Shown piece after piece: positions 35,761-48,170 of a DNA stretch of 64,000 nucleotides. Both the position numbers and the translations under genes were made by a program. The notes under the pieces are model-generated. The model made no database searches, was not told the DNA's origin, and worked only from the letters and a program-made list of their open reading frames with translations. This stretch comes from Salvelinus alpinus (Eukaryota; Chordata; Actinopteri; Salmoniformes; Salmonidae): assembly GCF_045679555.1 (NCBI RefSeq), contig NC_092096.1, positions 27,536,364-27,600,363 on the forward strand, in the 5' to 3' direction. Positions within the stretch are counted from its first letter, which is position 1; every line of letters starts with the position of its first letter.

Positions 35761-36470
35761 TTCACAGAAATCATTGTAGGATGCTTGAAGTAATCATTTT
35801 CCAAAATCATTTGCCACCCAAGTATTGTATTCGAATTCAAATATAATATAATAGAAACAAATTTGTTCTGTAATTCTACTAATTAGGTTACTCATCCATA
35901 GGGCTATTAGGCCAATCAAAGTAACCAAACTAGGATTTGTTTAGTTCCCAGATAAGGGCTTTTCACATTGTCCGTTGTCATTGTTATTATACTATAAAGG
36001 GGAAATCAGATTTTCAACATTGTAATGCCATTTTTTATTATTATTACATAAAATATATGCAACTAACTGTTCACCAACAGGTTTCTGTGCCAATCAACCA
36101 CACAACCAATAAAAAAAAGCATACCGACTTCGGGCGCTCCAATATCATGGTTTGCATTTTAGACACCACGATAAATGACTATGTCAACAGAAAATAGAAA
36201 TTATTGCAAAACACAAAATGCGGTTCTCCCTACTTCCACTCGCGCTGCAGCTGAAATTAATGAGTTGCCAAGTGTTTTGATAGCCCTGAATTTTTATCAT
36301 TATTAGCAGGTCGTCGTGTCAACTTTAATATCGAGGAATATTTCACGTTCTCTGGTCATAGGAACAGCATGAATTTGTGCATGACTGAGGCAGATGCGGT
36401 GCGCCTCGACTTTCACCATCAGGCGGAAGACGGTGTCCCCTCTCTGGTCAGTCTCACTCTTTTGTACTTT
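35761..36470. other. Intergenic, nothing recognised
   Basis: No coding segment or bounded repeat was recognised. Confidence 0.4.
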
Positions 36471-36479
36471 AACTATTAC

Positions 36480-36692
36480 TTTACTTTAACTATAACTATT
36501 TACATATCTTTACAACACTATATATAGACATAATATGAGATTTTAAATGTCTTTATTCCTTTGGAACTTCTGTGAGTATAATGTTTACTGTACATTTTCA
36601 TTGTTTATTTCACTTCTGTTTATTATCTACTTCACTTGCAATGTTAACATATGTTTATCATGCCAATAAAGCCCTTGAATTGAATTGAATTT
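36480..36692 (+). mobile_element. LINE-like 3' end with GAATT tail
   Basis: AACATATGTTTATCATGCCA followed by AATAAAGCCCTTGAATTGAATTGAA is a common fish repeat 3' end with a short repeated tail. The 5' part is not recognisable. Confidence 0.55.
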
Positions 36693-36791
36693 AACATTGA
36701 GAGCAGGAACCGTGAGAGGCGGACCCTCTGCTGCTCTCTCCCTTCACTGAGACAATGCCTTGTTCAAAACACCTGGAAACGCCCGACTTCA

Positions 36792-36972
36792 GTGCGTTCA
36801 AGACAACTGGGGACTCTGAAAAAACTCGACCCCACTAGGGAAAATTTTGAATGGTCATCTAACTCGGAATTCTCGGGTATCTTTCTAGAGCTCCGACTTT
36901 CCGACCTGAAGATCACTGACATCATAATTTGACCTCGTTTTTTTTCCCAGTTCCCAGTTGTCTTGAAAGCAC
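36792..36972. mobile_element. MITE with ~20-bp inverted ends
   Basis: Left GTGCGTTCAAGACAACTGGG; right CCCAGTTGTCTTGAAAGCAC, its near reverse complement. The short interior has no coding capacity. Confidence 0.75.
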
Positions 36973-38092
36973 CATGACCATCAGGTGCAGGTACCATAAG
37001 TCCAGTAAAATAAAAAGCTAATTATTTCAATGCATGGTCCTCAGTGCCTCAGAAGTGCTACACCAACTGATCTATATTGTTTTCAAATTCAAACAACCAC
37101 CTATCGATGCGCCAACGACCAACAAAAAGAAAAGAGAAGAATAAAAAGACAAAAACAAAGAAAAACAACAAGACAACAATGCAGAACAAAAAACATCCAG
37201 GACAACAATATTCAACACCACAAGGCCAACGGTGTGTGTTTGTGTGCATGTGTGGTACTATTTACGTGTGTGTGCGTGTGTATGTGTGCGTTTAAGTCTG
37301 TGTGTGTTTGTGTTGAGTTCGAGTGCTTGCGTGGCATCAGCCTCAGGCAGATGTAATAATGTTTGTTTGTTTTTTACTTTATTTTTTATTTTTTACCTTT
37401 GACTTTCATATTCGACTGACCTATTTGGTCTGAGAAATACAATATTGGCAGGCCAGGCATATAGCCAATATGCTGTGATAATGCATTAGGCCAACTGCCC
37501 AAACATCATTCCTACAGAACTGTTTTTATTAGGTTAACGTTACATTGTTTAAGTCATGTTAAAAAACATCTGAGTGGTAGATCTGCTTGCTTTTTGACTG
37601 TGAAAGTGATCTTGACGCAGAAAAGATTGGTGACCACTGATTTGGGGTTTCTATAGCTAGGTTTCCAACCAATTGACAGTTTTCCATGCCAATATTCTAA
37701 AATCTGCAGAAATACAATATAGGCATTTTCCCATCAGAGTTGTTTCCATCAAATTGACATGTTGCAGATTAAAATCTGTGTGTAATACTTAAATTCCCAT
37801 ATACCGAATAAAAAATACAAGTTAAATGGGTTTCCATTTCTATGTTCAACTCTAGGCCAACTGATGGTTTTGTCACAAAAAATGGTGCGTAGGTATAACA
37901 ATAGTGCCCACTCTGATATTGGCAGGTGCACTCTAGTCAACAGTTTGTAGACACAGTGTGGGTATAGTCTACTACATGATGAGATTATTATGGACCAAAA
38001 TGTGAGAATGATTTTAATTGTCAAATGACAGCCAAGCTTCGATCATCATGTCGACAAAATAAGACCATCAATATTTATTCAAAGGAGCATCT
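36973..38092. other. Intergenic, nothing recognised
   Basis: A short TG-rich stretch occurs at 37222-37320. No gene or bounded repeat was recognised. Confidence 0.4.
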
Positions 38093-38285
38093 GGGCCGGC
38101 AAGTAGCCTAGTGGTTAGAGCGCTGTGCTTGTAATCCAAGAAGTTGCTAGACCGAATCCCCGGGCTGACAATGTAAAAATCTGTCATTCTACCCCTGAAC
38201 AAGGCAACTAACCCACTGTTCCTAGGCCGTCATTGTAAATAAGAATTAGTTCTTAACTGACTTGCCTAGTTAAATTTGAAAACTT
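38093..38285 (+). mobile_element. tRNA-derived SINE, salmonid type
   Basis: The tRNA-like head TAGCCTAGTGGTTAGAGCGC (A box) and GACCGAATCCCC (B-box-like) precede the body CCCTGAACAAGGCAACTAAC and the conserved tail TTCTTAACTGACTTGCCTAG. It fits the tRNA-derived SINE group of salmonids; I do not assign a subfamily. Confidence 0.88.
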
Positions 38286-39471
38286 CAAGCTAATCACAGT
38301 GCACTTTCACAACCCTGTGAAGTTCATCATAATTTATTTAATCTTTAGCCTAATAAACTGAATGTCGTGACATTTTTTATCTAACATACTTTAGTCACAT
38401 GAAATGGTTGGATGAAAACCTGGTTAATGTCAAGCCATTGTAAGGATGTTGGAATGATATTTTGGAGGAATGTGTGCATGCATACAGAAGAATGTTGAAG
38501 TAGCCTAATCAGATGAAAACATTGATTGGTTGTGTTTATGCCACATATGAAAAGGTAATACATTTTAAAAGTTCAAATATAAATATTTAGGCTATATCGA
38601 AGGTTCTAGGTGCGCGAGGAATAGCCCATTGGATTGGAGAGGAGGCAGGGCATGCTTTAAGCTTTCCTTGATAACTGAGCCTGCCGGAGCATGTGTGGCA
38701 GCATTATAATAGGATGACTTGGGAGAAGGATGATCTGCAACAGACAGCCCATCTCAGTATATTCCCATGTATCTCATCTGGTGGAGCATAACGCTTGCAC
38801 CATAGTTGTGTGTTTGATTGACACGGGGTACCAGTACGAAAAAAATAATTAAAATGTATGCACTCACTACTATGAGTCGCTCTGGATAAGAGAGTCTGCT
38901 AAATAATGAAAATGAGTATCAGAAGTAAAAATACAGTCAGTCTAGCCTGCTACCGTGTCTTTCTACACGTTATTAACTGTCGAGAGTAGACTCACAACGG
39001 AACCAAATGGAATGAAACATTCAAATCACAGGGCTTTTGAGCCGTTATTCAAATGACATTTTCACTGCAGACTAGAGTATAATGTTGTACTCACATGAAA
39101 ACAATAATGCAATGATTCATTGCTTGTGTTGTGTTGTGTTGTGTTGTGTTGTAGGCTAGTCTAGGTAAGATAATTGTATTGTCCCTAAACAAGATCAATA
39201 GGGGAGCTTTTTGAGCTGTGTGTCTTATGTCTTCCCTGTTCTTTCATGAGATGCACCTGGCCTCTCCGTTCCATATCAGCTATACCTATTTGTTCTCGTG
39301 GATTCCTATTGAAAATTATTGCAACTTTTAATGCTTTTATGTGTGGTATGATTTCTAGTTAGCCTATTGCATATTTGGACAAACTATCCACCTACCACTA
39401 TTGTCACTATGAATGGTGGATCGAGGGCAGAATAGACAGTTAGACTGGTAGAATATATTGACCTGTGCTAT
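38286..39471. other. Intergenic with a short (GTGTT)n repeat
   Basis: GTGTT units occur at about 39126-39153. No gene, RNA gene or bounded repeat was otherwise recognised. Confidence 0.4.
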
Positions 39472-39772
39472 AGTTAAGCAATAATGCCCGAAGGGGTGTG
39501 GTATATGGCCAATATACCAGGGCTAAGGGCTGTTCTTATGCACGACTGTTCTTGTGCACTATGCAATGCTGAGTGCCTTGAAACAGCACTTAGTCGTGGT
39601 ATATGGGCCATATACCACAAACCCCTGAGGTGCCTTATTGCTATTATAAACTGATTACCAACATAATTAGAAGAGTAAAAAGTAATGTTTTGTAATACCT
39701 ATGGTATATGGTCTGATATACAACTGCTTTCAGCCAATCAGCATTCAGTGCTCGAACCACCGAGTTTATAAT
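39472..39772. mobile_element. TTAA-bordered repeat, array copy 1
   Basis: Runs from TTAAGCAATAATGCCCGAAG to CGAGTTTATAATTAAGCAAT. Inside are palindromic TGGTATATGGCCAATATACC blocks and AGCCAATCAGCATTCAG near the right end. It is non-coding; a TTAA is shared with the next copy. Confidence 0.75.
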
Positions 39773-40065
39773 TAAGCAATAAGGCCCGAGGGGGTGTGGC
39801 ACAGTATATGGCCAATGGCAAGGGGCTGTTCTTATGCACAATGTAACATGGAGTGCCTGGATACAGCCCTTAGCCGTGGTATATTGGCCATATACCACAA
39901 ACCCTGAGGTGCCTTATTTCTATTATAAACTGTTTACTAGCATCATTAGAAGAGTAAAACATAATGTTTTGTCATACTGTACCTGTGGTATATTGTCTGA
40001 TATAACACAGCTTTCAGCCAATCAGCATTCAGGGCTCGAACCACCCAGTTTATGATTAAGCAATC
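39772..40065. mobile_element. TTAA-bordered repeat, array copy 2
   Basis: Runs from TTAAGCAATAAGGCCCGAGG to CCCAGTTTATGATTAAGC, colinear with copy 1 over its whole length. Confidence 0.75.
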
Positions 40066-40084
40066 ATTTAAAAAATATATATAT

Positions 40085-40805
40085 ATTTCACCTTTATTTA
40101 ACCAGGTACACCAGTTGAGAACAAGTTCTCATTTACAACTGCGACCTGGCCAAGACAAAGCAAAGCAGTGTGACACAAACAACACAGAGTTACACATGGA
40201 ATAAACAAAGGTACAGTCAATAACACAATAGAAAAGTCTATATACAGTGTGTGCAAATTAAATACGTTTAGGGAGATAAGGCAATAAATAGGCGATAGTG
40301 GCGAAATAATTACAATTTAGCAAATAAACACTGGAATGATAGATGTGCAAAAGATGAATGTGCAAGTAGAGATACTGGGGTGCAAAGGAGAAGAAGAAAA
40401 AATAACAATATGGGGATGAGGTAGTTGGGTGGGCTATTTACAGATGGGCTATATACAGGTGCAATGATCTGTAAGCTGCTCAGACAGCTGATACTTAAAA
40501 TTAGTGAGGGAGATATGAGTCTCTAGCTTCAGTGATTTTTGCAATTCGTTCCAGTCATTGGCAGCAGAGAACTGGAAGGAAAGGCGGCCAAAGGAGGAAT
40601 TGACTTTGGGGGTGACCAGTGAAATATACCTGCTGGAGCGTGTGCTACGGGTGGATGCTGCTATGGTGACCAGTGAGCTGAGATAAGGCGGGGCTTTACC
40701 TAGCAAAGACTTGTAGATGACCTGGAGCCAGTGGGTTTGGCGACGAATATGAAGCGAGGGCCAGCCAACGAGAGTATACAGGTCGCAGTGGTGGGTAGTA
40801 TATGG
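40085..40805 (-). mobile_element. 5'-truncated LINE fragment
   Basis: The plus strand starts with an (AT)n run and TTTCACCTTTATTTAACCAG, the 3' tail. On the minus strand, coding for a reverse-transcriptase C-terminus (QVIYKSLLGKAPPYLSSLV, SFQFSAANDWNELQ) is readable. Same family as 44588-48170. Confidence 0.85.
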
Positions 40806-40953
40806 GGCTTTGGTGACAAAACACACAAGCGGGTATGGTATATGGCATACCACAGCTAAGGGCTGTTCTAAGGCACCACGCAAGCGGAGTGCCTGGACAC
40901 AGCCCTTAACCGTGGTATATTGGCCATATACCACAAACCCCCAAGGTGCCTTA

Positions 40954-41300
40954 TGTCACGTTCTGACCATAGTTCTTTTGTGTTTTCTTTGTTTTAGTGT
41001 TGGTCAGGACGTGAGCTGAGTGGGCATTCTATGTTGTGTGTCTAATAGTCATTGTCTCTGATTGGGAACCATATTTAGGTAGCCTGTTTTGTGTTGGGGT
41101 TTGTGGGTGGTTGTCTTCTGTCTTTGTGTCTATGCACCAGATAGGACTGTTTCGGTTTTTCACATTTGTTGTTTTCATATTTGTAGTGTTCACGTTTATT
41201 GTCTTAATTAAAGTCATGATGAACACTAACCACGCTGCGCTTTGGTCCGATTCCTGCTACACCTCCTCTTCAGACGAAGAGGAGGAAATCTGCCGTTACA
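40954..41300 (+). mobile_element. Solo LTR (347 bp) related to the 8035-11430 element
   Basis: Starts TGTCACGTTCTGACC and ends GCCGTTACA, with a 5-bp target duplication CCTTA (40949-40953 and 41301-41305). It shares GGTCAGGACGTGAGCTG and the CGTTACA end with the LTRs at 8035 and 10953. It also carries an ATG (41216) opening a similar acidic peptide (DEEEE). It marks recombination of a former full element. Confidence 0.9.
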
Positions 41301-41437
41301 CCTTATTGCTATTATAAACTGGTTACCAACCTAATTAGTGCAGGAAAAACAAATGTTTTGTCGTACGTATGGTATATGGTCTGATATGTCAGCCAATCAG
41401 CATTCAGGGTTCAAACCACCCAGTTTATAATTAAAGT

Positions 41438-42189
41438 TAGTGCAAGGAAAAGATAGTGCATAAGGGAAGTACCAAAACACTGTTTATAGGGGAGGCGCAT
41501 GCAAGCAGATGGGGACATTGGCTAGGATGGAAGAATTATATAGTAAAAAATGCAAAAAAGAGTGAATGTAAACCTAGGAAAAAACACACTAGCATCCCCT
41601 GTGCCCAATAAAAAACACACAACCCTCCCCAAAGCAAAATAAAAAAGTTTCCCCACGTAAATCTCCCAAGTAAAACCCCTCCCACGTAAATTTCGATCTG
41701 TCCCTAATGTAAAACTAGCTTCGCTGGCGTGCGGGCTATTCAATGGAAAACGAAAGCTATTACTGTTCTTCTCATGGCGTCCAGCAGCGTAAATGGTAAG
41801 ACGCATTAAATATGAACTGATTAGATTATTTTCTTACAATGTTTTATTTTTGTTTTATTCCCTTCCCTTTATGTTTCATATCAAGCGGTATGGTGCGTGA
41901 ATTGTTGTTGTTTCGTGTCAGACAGACGGCTTTGATTCAATAGGTTCTAGCTAACTTGACAACACGTTAAAGTTCATTTAGGCGTTTTATATAAAACTCA
42001 CGTTTCTATGTTTACTTTGTTCTCAGGTATAGTCTTTATTGTAAAGTTACTATAATAGTAGGATTTTGTTTCTAGGAAATTCTAACATGCTTTCACTTTC
42101 ATTTCTGTAATTCATAACAATGTCCTATAATGCTCAGGATAGACAAACTGGTAGACTAAAAACAAGGAAGCCGTGCCTATACGCAGCTA
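41438..42189. other. Intergenic, nothing recognised
   Basis: No supported gene or repeat boundary. Confidence 0.4.
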
Positions 42190-43359
42190 CACTACATGAC
42201 CAAAAGTATGTGGACATCTGCTCGTAGTACATCTCATTCCAAAATCATGGGCATTACTATGGAGTTGGTCCCCCCTTTGCTGCTATAACATCATCAACTC
42301 TTCTGGGAAGGCTTTCCACTTGATGTTGGAACATTGCTGCGGGGACTTGCTTGCATTCAGCCACAAGAGCATTAGTAAGGTCGGGCACTGATGTTGGGCA
42401 AGTAGGCCTGGCTCGCAGTTGGCATTCCAATTCATCCCAAAGGTGTTTGATGGGGTTGAGATCAGGGCTTTGTGCAGGCCAGTCAAGTTCTTCCACACCG
42501 ATCTCAACAAACCATTTCTGTATGGACTTCACTTTGTGCATGGGGGCATTGTCATGCTGTAACAGGAAAGGGACTTCCCCATTGCCACAAAGTTGGATGC
42601 ACAGAATTGTCTAGAATGTCATTGTAAACTGTAGTGTTGAGATTTTCCTTCACTGGAACTAAGGGGTCTAACCCAAACCATGAAAAACAGCCCCAGACCA
42701 TTATTCCTCCTCCACCAAACTTTAAAGTTGGCGCTGTGCATTGGGGCAGGTAGCGTTCTCCTGGCATGTGCCAAACCCAGTCGGACTGCCAGATGGTGAA
42801 TCACTCCAGAGAACACATTTCCACTGCTCCAGAGTCCAATGGCGGTGAGCTTTACACCACTCCAGCCGACGCTTGGCATTGCGCTTGGGGATCTTAGGCT
42901 TGTGTGTGGCTGCTCGGCCATGGAAACCCATTTAATGAAGCTCCCGATGAACAGTTCTTGTGCTGATGTTGCTTCCAGAGGCAGTTTGGAACTCAGTAGT
43001 GAGTGTTGCAACTGAGGACAGATGATTTTTACACACTACGCGCTTCAGCACTCGGCGGTCCCGTTCTGTTGTTGCTCCTAGATGTTTCCACTTTACAATA
43101 ACAGCACTTACAGTTGACCGGGGCAGCTCTAGCAGGGCAGAAATTTGACGAACTGACTTGTTGGAAAGGTGGCATCCTATGACGGTGCCACATTGAAAGT
43201 CACTGAGCTCTTCAGTAAGGCCATTCTACTACCAATGTTTGTCTATGGAGATTGCATGGCTGTTTGCTTGATTTCATACACCTGTCAGCAACGGGTGTGG
43301 CTGAAATAGCCGAATCCACTAATTTGAAGGGGTATCCACATACTTTTGTATGTATAGTG
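42190..43359 (-). mobile_element. Tc1-like transposon, degenerate
   Basis: TA-flanked ends; the left end starts CTACATGACC and continues with ACCAAAAGTATGTGGACATC, and the right end has the inverse, ATCCACATACTTTTGTATGT. Minus-strand transposase fragments include WKCVLWSDS and SPDLNPIKHLWDE. Same family as 32365-33544, with several frame breaks. Confidence 0.88.
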
Positions 43360-44587
43360 TAAATCAAAATCCTTCTTGCCAATTTAACCAGGTCCATGTT
43401 GCTGTTATCAATTGTGGGAAACACATTTAACACTGCATTCAGTCTAAACCCCATAATAAGAGGACAGTTCAGCATTACACACTGTAAAACCGGATAAGTT
43501 TATTTTGAGGAAACTCATCACCCCCCCAAAAATTAAGAAACTTAAATAGCTGAAGTGAGCAGTACTACCTTCATATGAGTAAAACAAATGCAGTTTTTTT
43601 GAGTAAGGTATACTTACATTTAAGCCCCTACTAAGCCACGCCTCCAATCATTTCCCAGTGTGCCTTGCCTTTTCGATTGAATTGTAGAGTTACCTCCCAT
43701 GACTGTATTTGTTAATGAGAGACATGGTTCTTGAAATCGTTCATTTTCAGTCCTGTGGCCTTCACCAAGTGAGTTCCTAGGTGAAGGTGATCATTATAAT
43801 TGAACCATTACATACAGTATACCTTATCATAAGGCCTTAAATAGTGGACTGAAACTCATAGTTTACAGGCCTCCAAGTAGGGTTGCAAAATTCCACAAAG
43901 TTTCCCAAACATTTTTCCAGTAATCTTCCAACCAGGACTTCTGGAAAATGTGAGAAATTTACCAGAATGTTGCAAGCCTAACTGTAAATCACATTATGTT
44001 GGCTTGCAAAGTGATATGTAATACCTGTTGAAATCTAGCCAACAGTTGAAATTTGTATTCACCCACAACCTGTATTCATAATGACTGCCAGGGTTAAGAA
44101 CAGTTAGATGAAACTACCTAAGCCATTTAAACTGGAACAACCATTTTAGTAACGGGTGCAAAAATGTAATTATTTGATTAGTTTAGAAAAAACATATTTA
44201 TCTTTGTGTAGCATAACATTTAATCAATTACTCAATGTACATGCAAAAACACAGATATTAAAATCAATTCCCCCCCGAAAAAATGTACCTGCAGTAGAGC
44301 ATGCTGGGAAAAAAGTGAATTTGTTATCGTATCTTTAAAAAAAATGTTGGTGTGACTTCTCATTTAGTTTTGAGTCAGTACCACAAATATTTTAGGAAAT
44401 AAGGACTTTTCATTGAAAAAGTACAACAGTGTAACACAACACTTTAACCTGAGTCTAGATGTTTCAAATCAGGAGAAGAACGAGTGAAGGAAGCAGCATA
44501 GGTTGGATGGGATTATAGAGATAAGATGAAGAGTTCAAAAGAGTCTGAAGTTGAGGACCCATGGGACATAAAAGGCATAGTGTGGAA
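43360..44587. other. Intergenic, possible old DNA element
   Basis: ACACTGTAAAACCGG near 43480 and AACAGTGTAA near 44427 are faintly inverted. I cannot support element borders. No gene was recognised. Confidence 0.3.
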
Positions 44588-45110
44588 TATATATATATTT
44601 TTTTTTCACCTTTATTTAACCAGGTAAGCTAGTTGAGAACAAGTTCTCATTTACAACTGCAACCTGGCCAAGATAAAGCAAAGCAGTGCGACACAAACAA
44701 CAACACAGAGTTACATATGGAATAAACAAGCGTACAGTCAATAACACAATAGAAAAAAAGAAAGTCTATATACAGAGTGTGCAAATGGTGTGAGGAGGTA
44801 GGCAATAAAAAGGCCATAGTAGCGAAGTAATTACAATTTAGCAGATTAACACTGGAGTGATAAATTAGCAGATGATGATGTGCAAGTAGAGATACTGGTG
44901 TGCAAAAGAGCAGAAAAGTTTTTAAAAAACAATATGGGGATGAGGTAGGTAGATTGGGTGGGCTATTTACAGATGGACTATGTACAGCTGCAGCGATCGG
45001 TTAGCTGCTCAGTCGGTTAGCTGCTCAGTGTTCCAGTCACTGGCAGCAGAGAACTGGAAGGAAAGGCAGCCAAAGCAGGTGTTGGCTTTGGGGATGACCA
45101 GTGAGATATA

Positions 45111-46716
45111 CAGTGAGGGAAAAAAGTATTTGATCCCCTGCTGATTTTGTACGTTTGCCCACTGACAAAGAAATGATCAGTCTATAATTTTAATGGTAGG
45201 TTTATTTGAACAGTGAGAGACAGAATATCAACAAAAAAATCCAGAAAAACGCATGTCAAAAATGTTATGAATTGATTTGCATTTTAATGAGGGAAATAAG
45301 TATTTGACCCCTCTGCAAAACATGACTTAGTACTTGGTGGCAAAACCCTTGTTGGCAATCACAGAGGTCAGACGTTTCTTGTAGTTGGCCACCAGGTTTG
45401 CACACATCTCAGGAGGGATTTTGTCCCACTCCTCTTTGCAGATCTTCTTCAAGTCATTAAGGTTTCGAGGCTGACGTTTGGCAACTCGAACCTTCAGCTC
45501 CCTCCACAGATTTTCTATGGGATTAAGGTCTGGAGACTGGCTAGGCCACTCCAGGACCTTAATGTGCTTCTTCTTGAGCCACTCCTTTGTTGCCTTGGCC
45601 GTGTGTTTTGGGTCATTGTCATGCTGGAATACCCATCCACGACCCATTTTCAATACCCTGGCTGAGGGAAGGAGGTTTTCACCCAAGATTTGACGGTACA
45701 TGGCCCCGTCCATCGTCCCTTTGATGCGGTGAAGTTGTCCTGTCCCTTTAGCAGAAAAACACCCCCAAAGCATAATGTTTCCACCTCCATGTTTGACGGT
45801 GGGGATGGTTTCTTGGGGTCATAGGCAGCATTCCTCCTCCTCCAAACACGGCAAGTTGGGTTGATGCCAAAGAACTCCATTTTGGTCTCATCTGACCACA
45901 ACACGTTCACCCAGTTGTCCTCTGAATCATTCAGATGTTCATTGGCAAACTTCAGACGGGCATGTATATGTGCTTTCTTGAGCAGGGGGACCTTGCGGGC
46001 GCTGCAGGATTTCAGTCCTTCACGGCATAGTGTGTTACCAATTGTTTTCTTGATGACTATGGTCCCAGCTGCCTTGAGATCATTGACAAGATCCTCCTGT
46101 GTAGTTCTGGGCTGATTCCTCACCGTTCTCATGATAATTGCAACTCCACGAGGTGAGATCTTGCATGGAGCCCCAGGCTGAGGGAGATTGACAGTTCTTT
46201 TGTGTTTCTTCCATTTGCGAATAATCACAGAAACTGTTGTCACCTTCTCACCAAGCTGCTTGGCGATGGTCTTGTAGCCCATTCCAGCCTTGTGTAGGTC
46301 TACAATCTTGTCCCTGACATCCTTGGAGAGCTCTTTGGTCTTGGCCATGGTGGAGAGTTTGGAATCTGATTGATTGATTGCTTCTGTGGACAGGTATCTT
46401 TTATACAGGTAAGAAACTGAGATTAGGAGCACTCCCTTTAAGAGTGTGCTCCTAATCTCCGTTCGTTACCTGTATGAAAGACACCTGGGAGCCAGAAATC
46501 TTTTTTGATTGAGAAGGGGTCAAATACTTATTTCCCTCATTAAAATGCAAATCAATTTATAACATTTTTGACATGCATTTTTCTGGATATTTTTGTTGTT
46601 ATTCTGTCTCTCACTGTTCAAATAAACCTACAATTAAAATTATAGACTGATAATTTCTTTGTCAGTGGGCAAACGTACAAAATCAGCAGGGGATCAAATA
46701 CTTTTTTCCCTCACTG
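45111..46716 (-). mobile_element. Tc1-like transposon, close to intact, long inverted ends
   Basis: TA-flanked (45109-45110 and 46717-46718). Both ends start CAGTGAGGGAAAAAAGTATT, and the inverted repeat runs about 210 bp on each side with only a handful of differences. The transposase gene lies on the minus strand between the inverted ends. Confidence 0.95.
45327..46348 (-). pseudogene. Tc1-type transposase, one frameshift
   Basis: Cut-and-paste DDE transposase. It starts [16 protein letters not shown] at 46348 (upstream in-frame codons are less likely to be the start because Tc1 proteins begin here) with paired helix-turn-helix motifs ([12 protein letters not shown]). Catalytic Asp in [14 protein letters not shown], second Asp in [12 protein letters not shown], Glu in [11 protein letters not shown]: the DD34E triad is visible. 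The total fits the usual ~340 residues. One single-base frameshift near 45810-45820 separates the first Asp block (frame 46432-45650) from the rest (45773-45327), and there is no internal stop apart from that shift. It is probably inactive as it stands, but young. Confidence 0.9.
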
Positions 46717-48170
46717 TACCTGCTGGAGCGTGTGCTACAGGTGGGTGTTGTTATCGTAACCAGTCAGCTGAGATAAGGTGGAGCTTTACCTAGCATAGAC
46801 TTATAGATGACCTGGAGCCAGTGGGTCTGGCGACGAATATGTAGCGAGGGACAGCCGACTAGAGCATACATGTCGCAGTGGTGGGTGGTATAAGAGGCTT
46901 TGGTAACAAAACGAATGGCACTGTGATAGAATGCATCCAGTTTTCTGAGTAGAGTATTGGAAGCTATTTTGTAGATGACATCGCCGAAGTCGAGGATCGG
47001 TAGGATAGTCAGTTTTACAAGGGTAAGTTTGGCGGCGTGAGTGAAGGAGGCTTTGTTTGCGAAATAGAAAGCTGATTCTAGATTTGATTTTGGATTGGAG
47101 ATGGGTAGTGATGTTAGTCGGGTGGGCGGGTGCGGGCAGCGAACGGTTGAAAAGCATGCATTTGGTTTTACTAGCGTTTAAGAGCAGTTGGAGGCCACGG
47201 AAGGAGTGTTGTATGGCATTGAAGCTCTTTGGAGGTTAGTTAACACAGTGTCCAAAGAAGGGCCAGATGTATACAGAATGGTGTCATCTGCGTAGAGGTG
47301 GATCAGGGAATCACCCGCAGCAAGAGCGACATCATTGATATATACAAAGAAAAGAGTCGGCCCGAGAATTGAACCCTGTGGTACTCCCATAGACACTGCC
47401 AGAGGTCCGGACAACAGGCACCCCGATTTTACACAGTGAACTCTGTCTGTGAAGTAGTTAGTGAACCAGGCGAGGCAGTCATTTGAGAAACCAAGGCTAT
47501 TGAGTCTGCCGATAAGAATACGGTGATTGACAGAGTCGAAAGCCTTGGCCAGGTCGATGAAGACGGCTGCACAGTACTGTCTTTTATCGATGGTGGTGAT
47601 GATATCGTTTAGTACCTTGAGCGTAGCTGAGGTGCACCCGTGACCAGCTCAGAAACCGGATTGCACAGCGGAGAAGGTACGGTGGGATTCGAAATGGTCA
47701 GTGATCTGTTTATTAACTTGGCTTTCGAAGACTTTAGAGAGGCAGGGCAGGATGGATATAGGTCTATAACAGTTTGGGTCTAGAGTGTCACCCCCTTTGA
47801 AGAGGGGGATGACCGCAGCAGCTTTCCAATCTTTAGGGATCTCGAATGATACGAAAGAGAGGTTGAACAGACTGGTAATAGGGGTTGCAACATTGGCGGC
47901 GGATAGTTTTAGAAAGAGAGGGTCCAGATTGTCTAACCCAGCTGACTTGTACGGGTCCAGGTTTTGCAGCTCTTTCAGAACATCTGCAATCTGGATTTGG
48001 ATGAAGGAAAAGCTGGGGAGGCTCAGGCAAGTAGCTGCGGGGGGGCGGAGCTGTTGGCCGGGGCTGGGGTAGCCAGGAGGAAAATAAGGTATAGCTAAAG
48101 GGGTGGTTGGCCATAGAATAAACATAAAATTGGGTACTGGTGTGCTTCTGCACCCATTTTAGGTTGTGTC

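Larger units (their letters stand above)
40059..41437. mobile_element. TTAA-bordered repeat, array copy 3, twice interrupted
   Basis: The left border TTAAGCAATCA is followed at once by a LINE fragment (40085-40805). The repeat resumes at GGTATGGTATATGGCATACC, is split by a solo LTR (40954-41300), and ends CCCAGTTTATAATTAA. Confidence 0.75.
44588..48170 (-). mobile_element. LINE with reverse transcriptase, split by a Tc1 element
   Basis: The 3' tail (TTTCACCTTTATTTAACCAG, plus strand) is at 44605. Reverse-transcriptase coding on the minus strand shows DPYKSAGLDNLDPLFLK, NCYRPISILPCLSKVFE (48125-47649) and SMGVPQGSILGPTLF with YADDTILY (47414-47178). A stop replaces the Arg expected after SGF near 47647. 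The Tc1 element at 45111-46716 interrupts the 3' part. The 5' end is truncated near 48170. Confidence 0.85.

Noticed and set aside
43480-44430. A 950-bp DNA transposon between ACACTGTAAAA and AACAGTGT
   Set aside because: The inverted similarity is only about ten bases and no target duplication is visible; kept only as a possibility.
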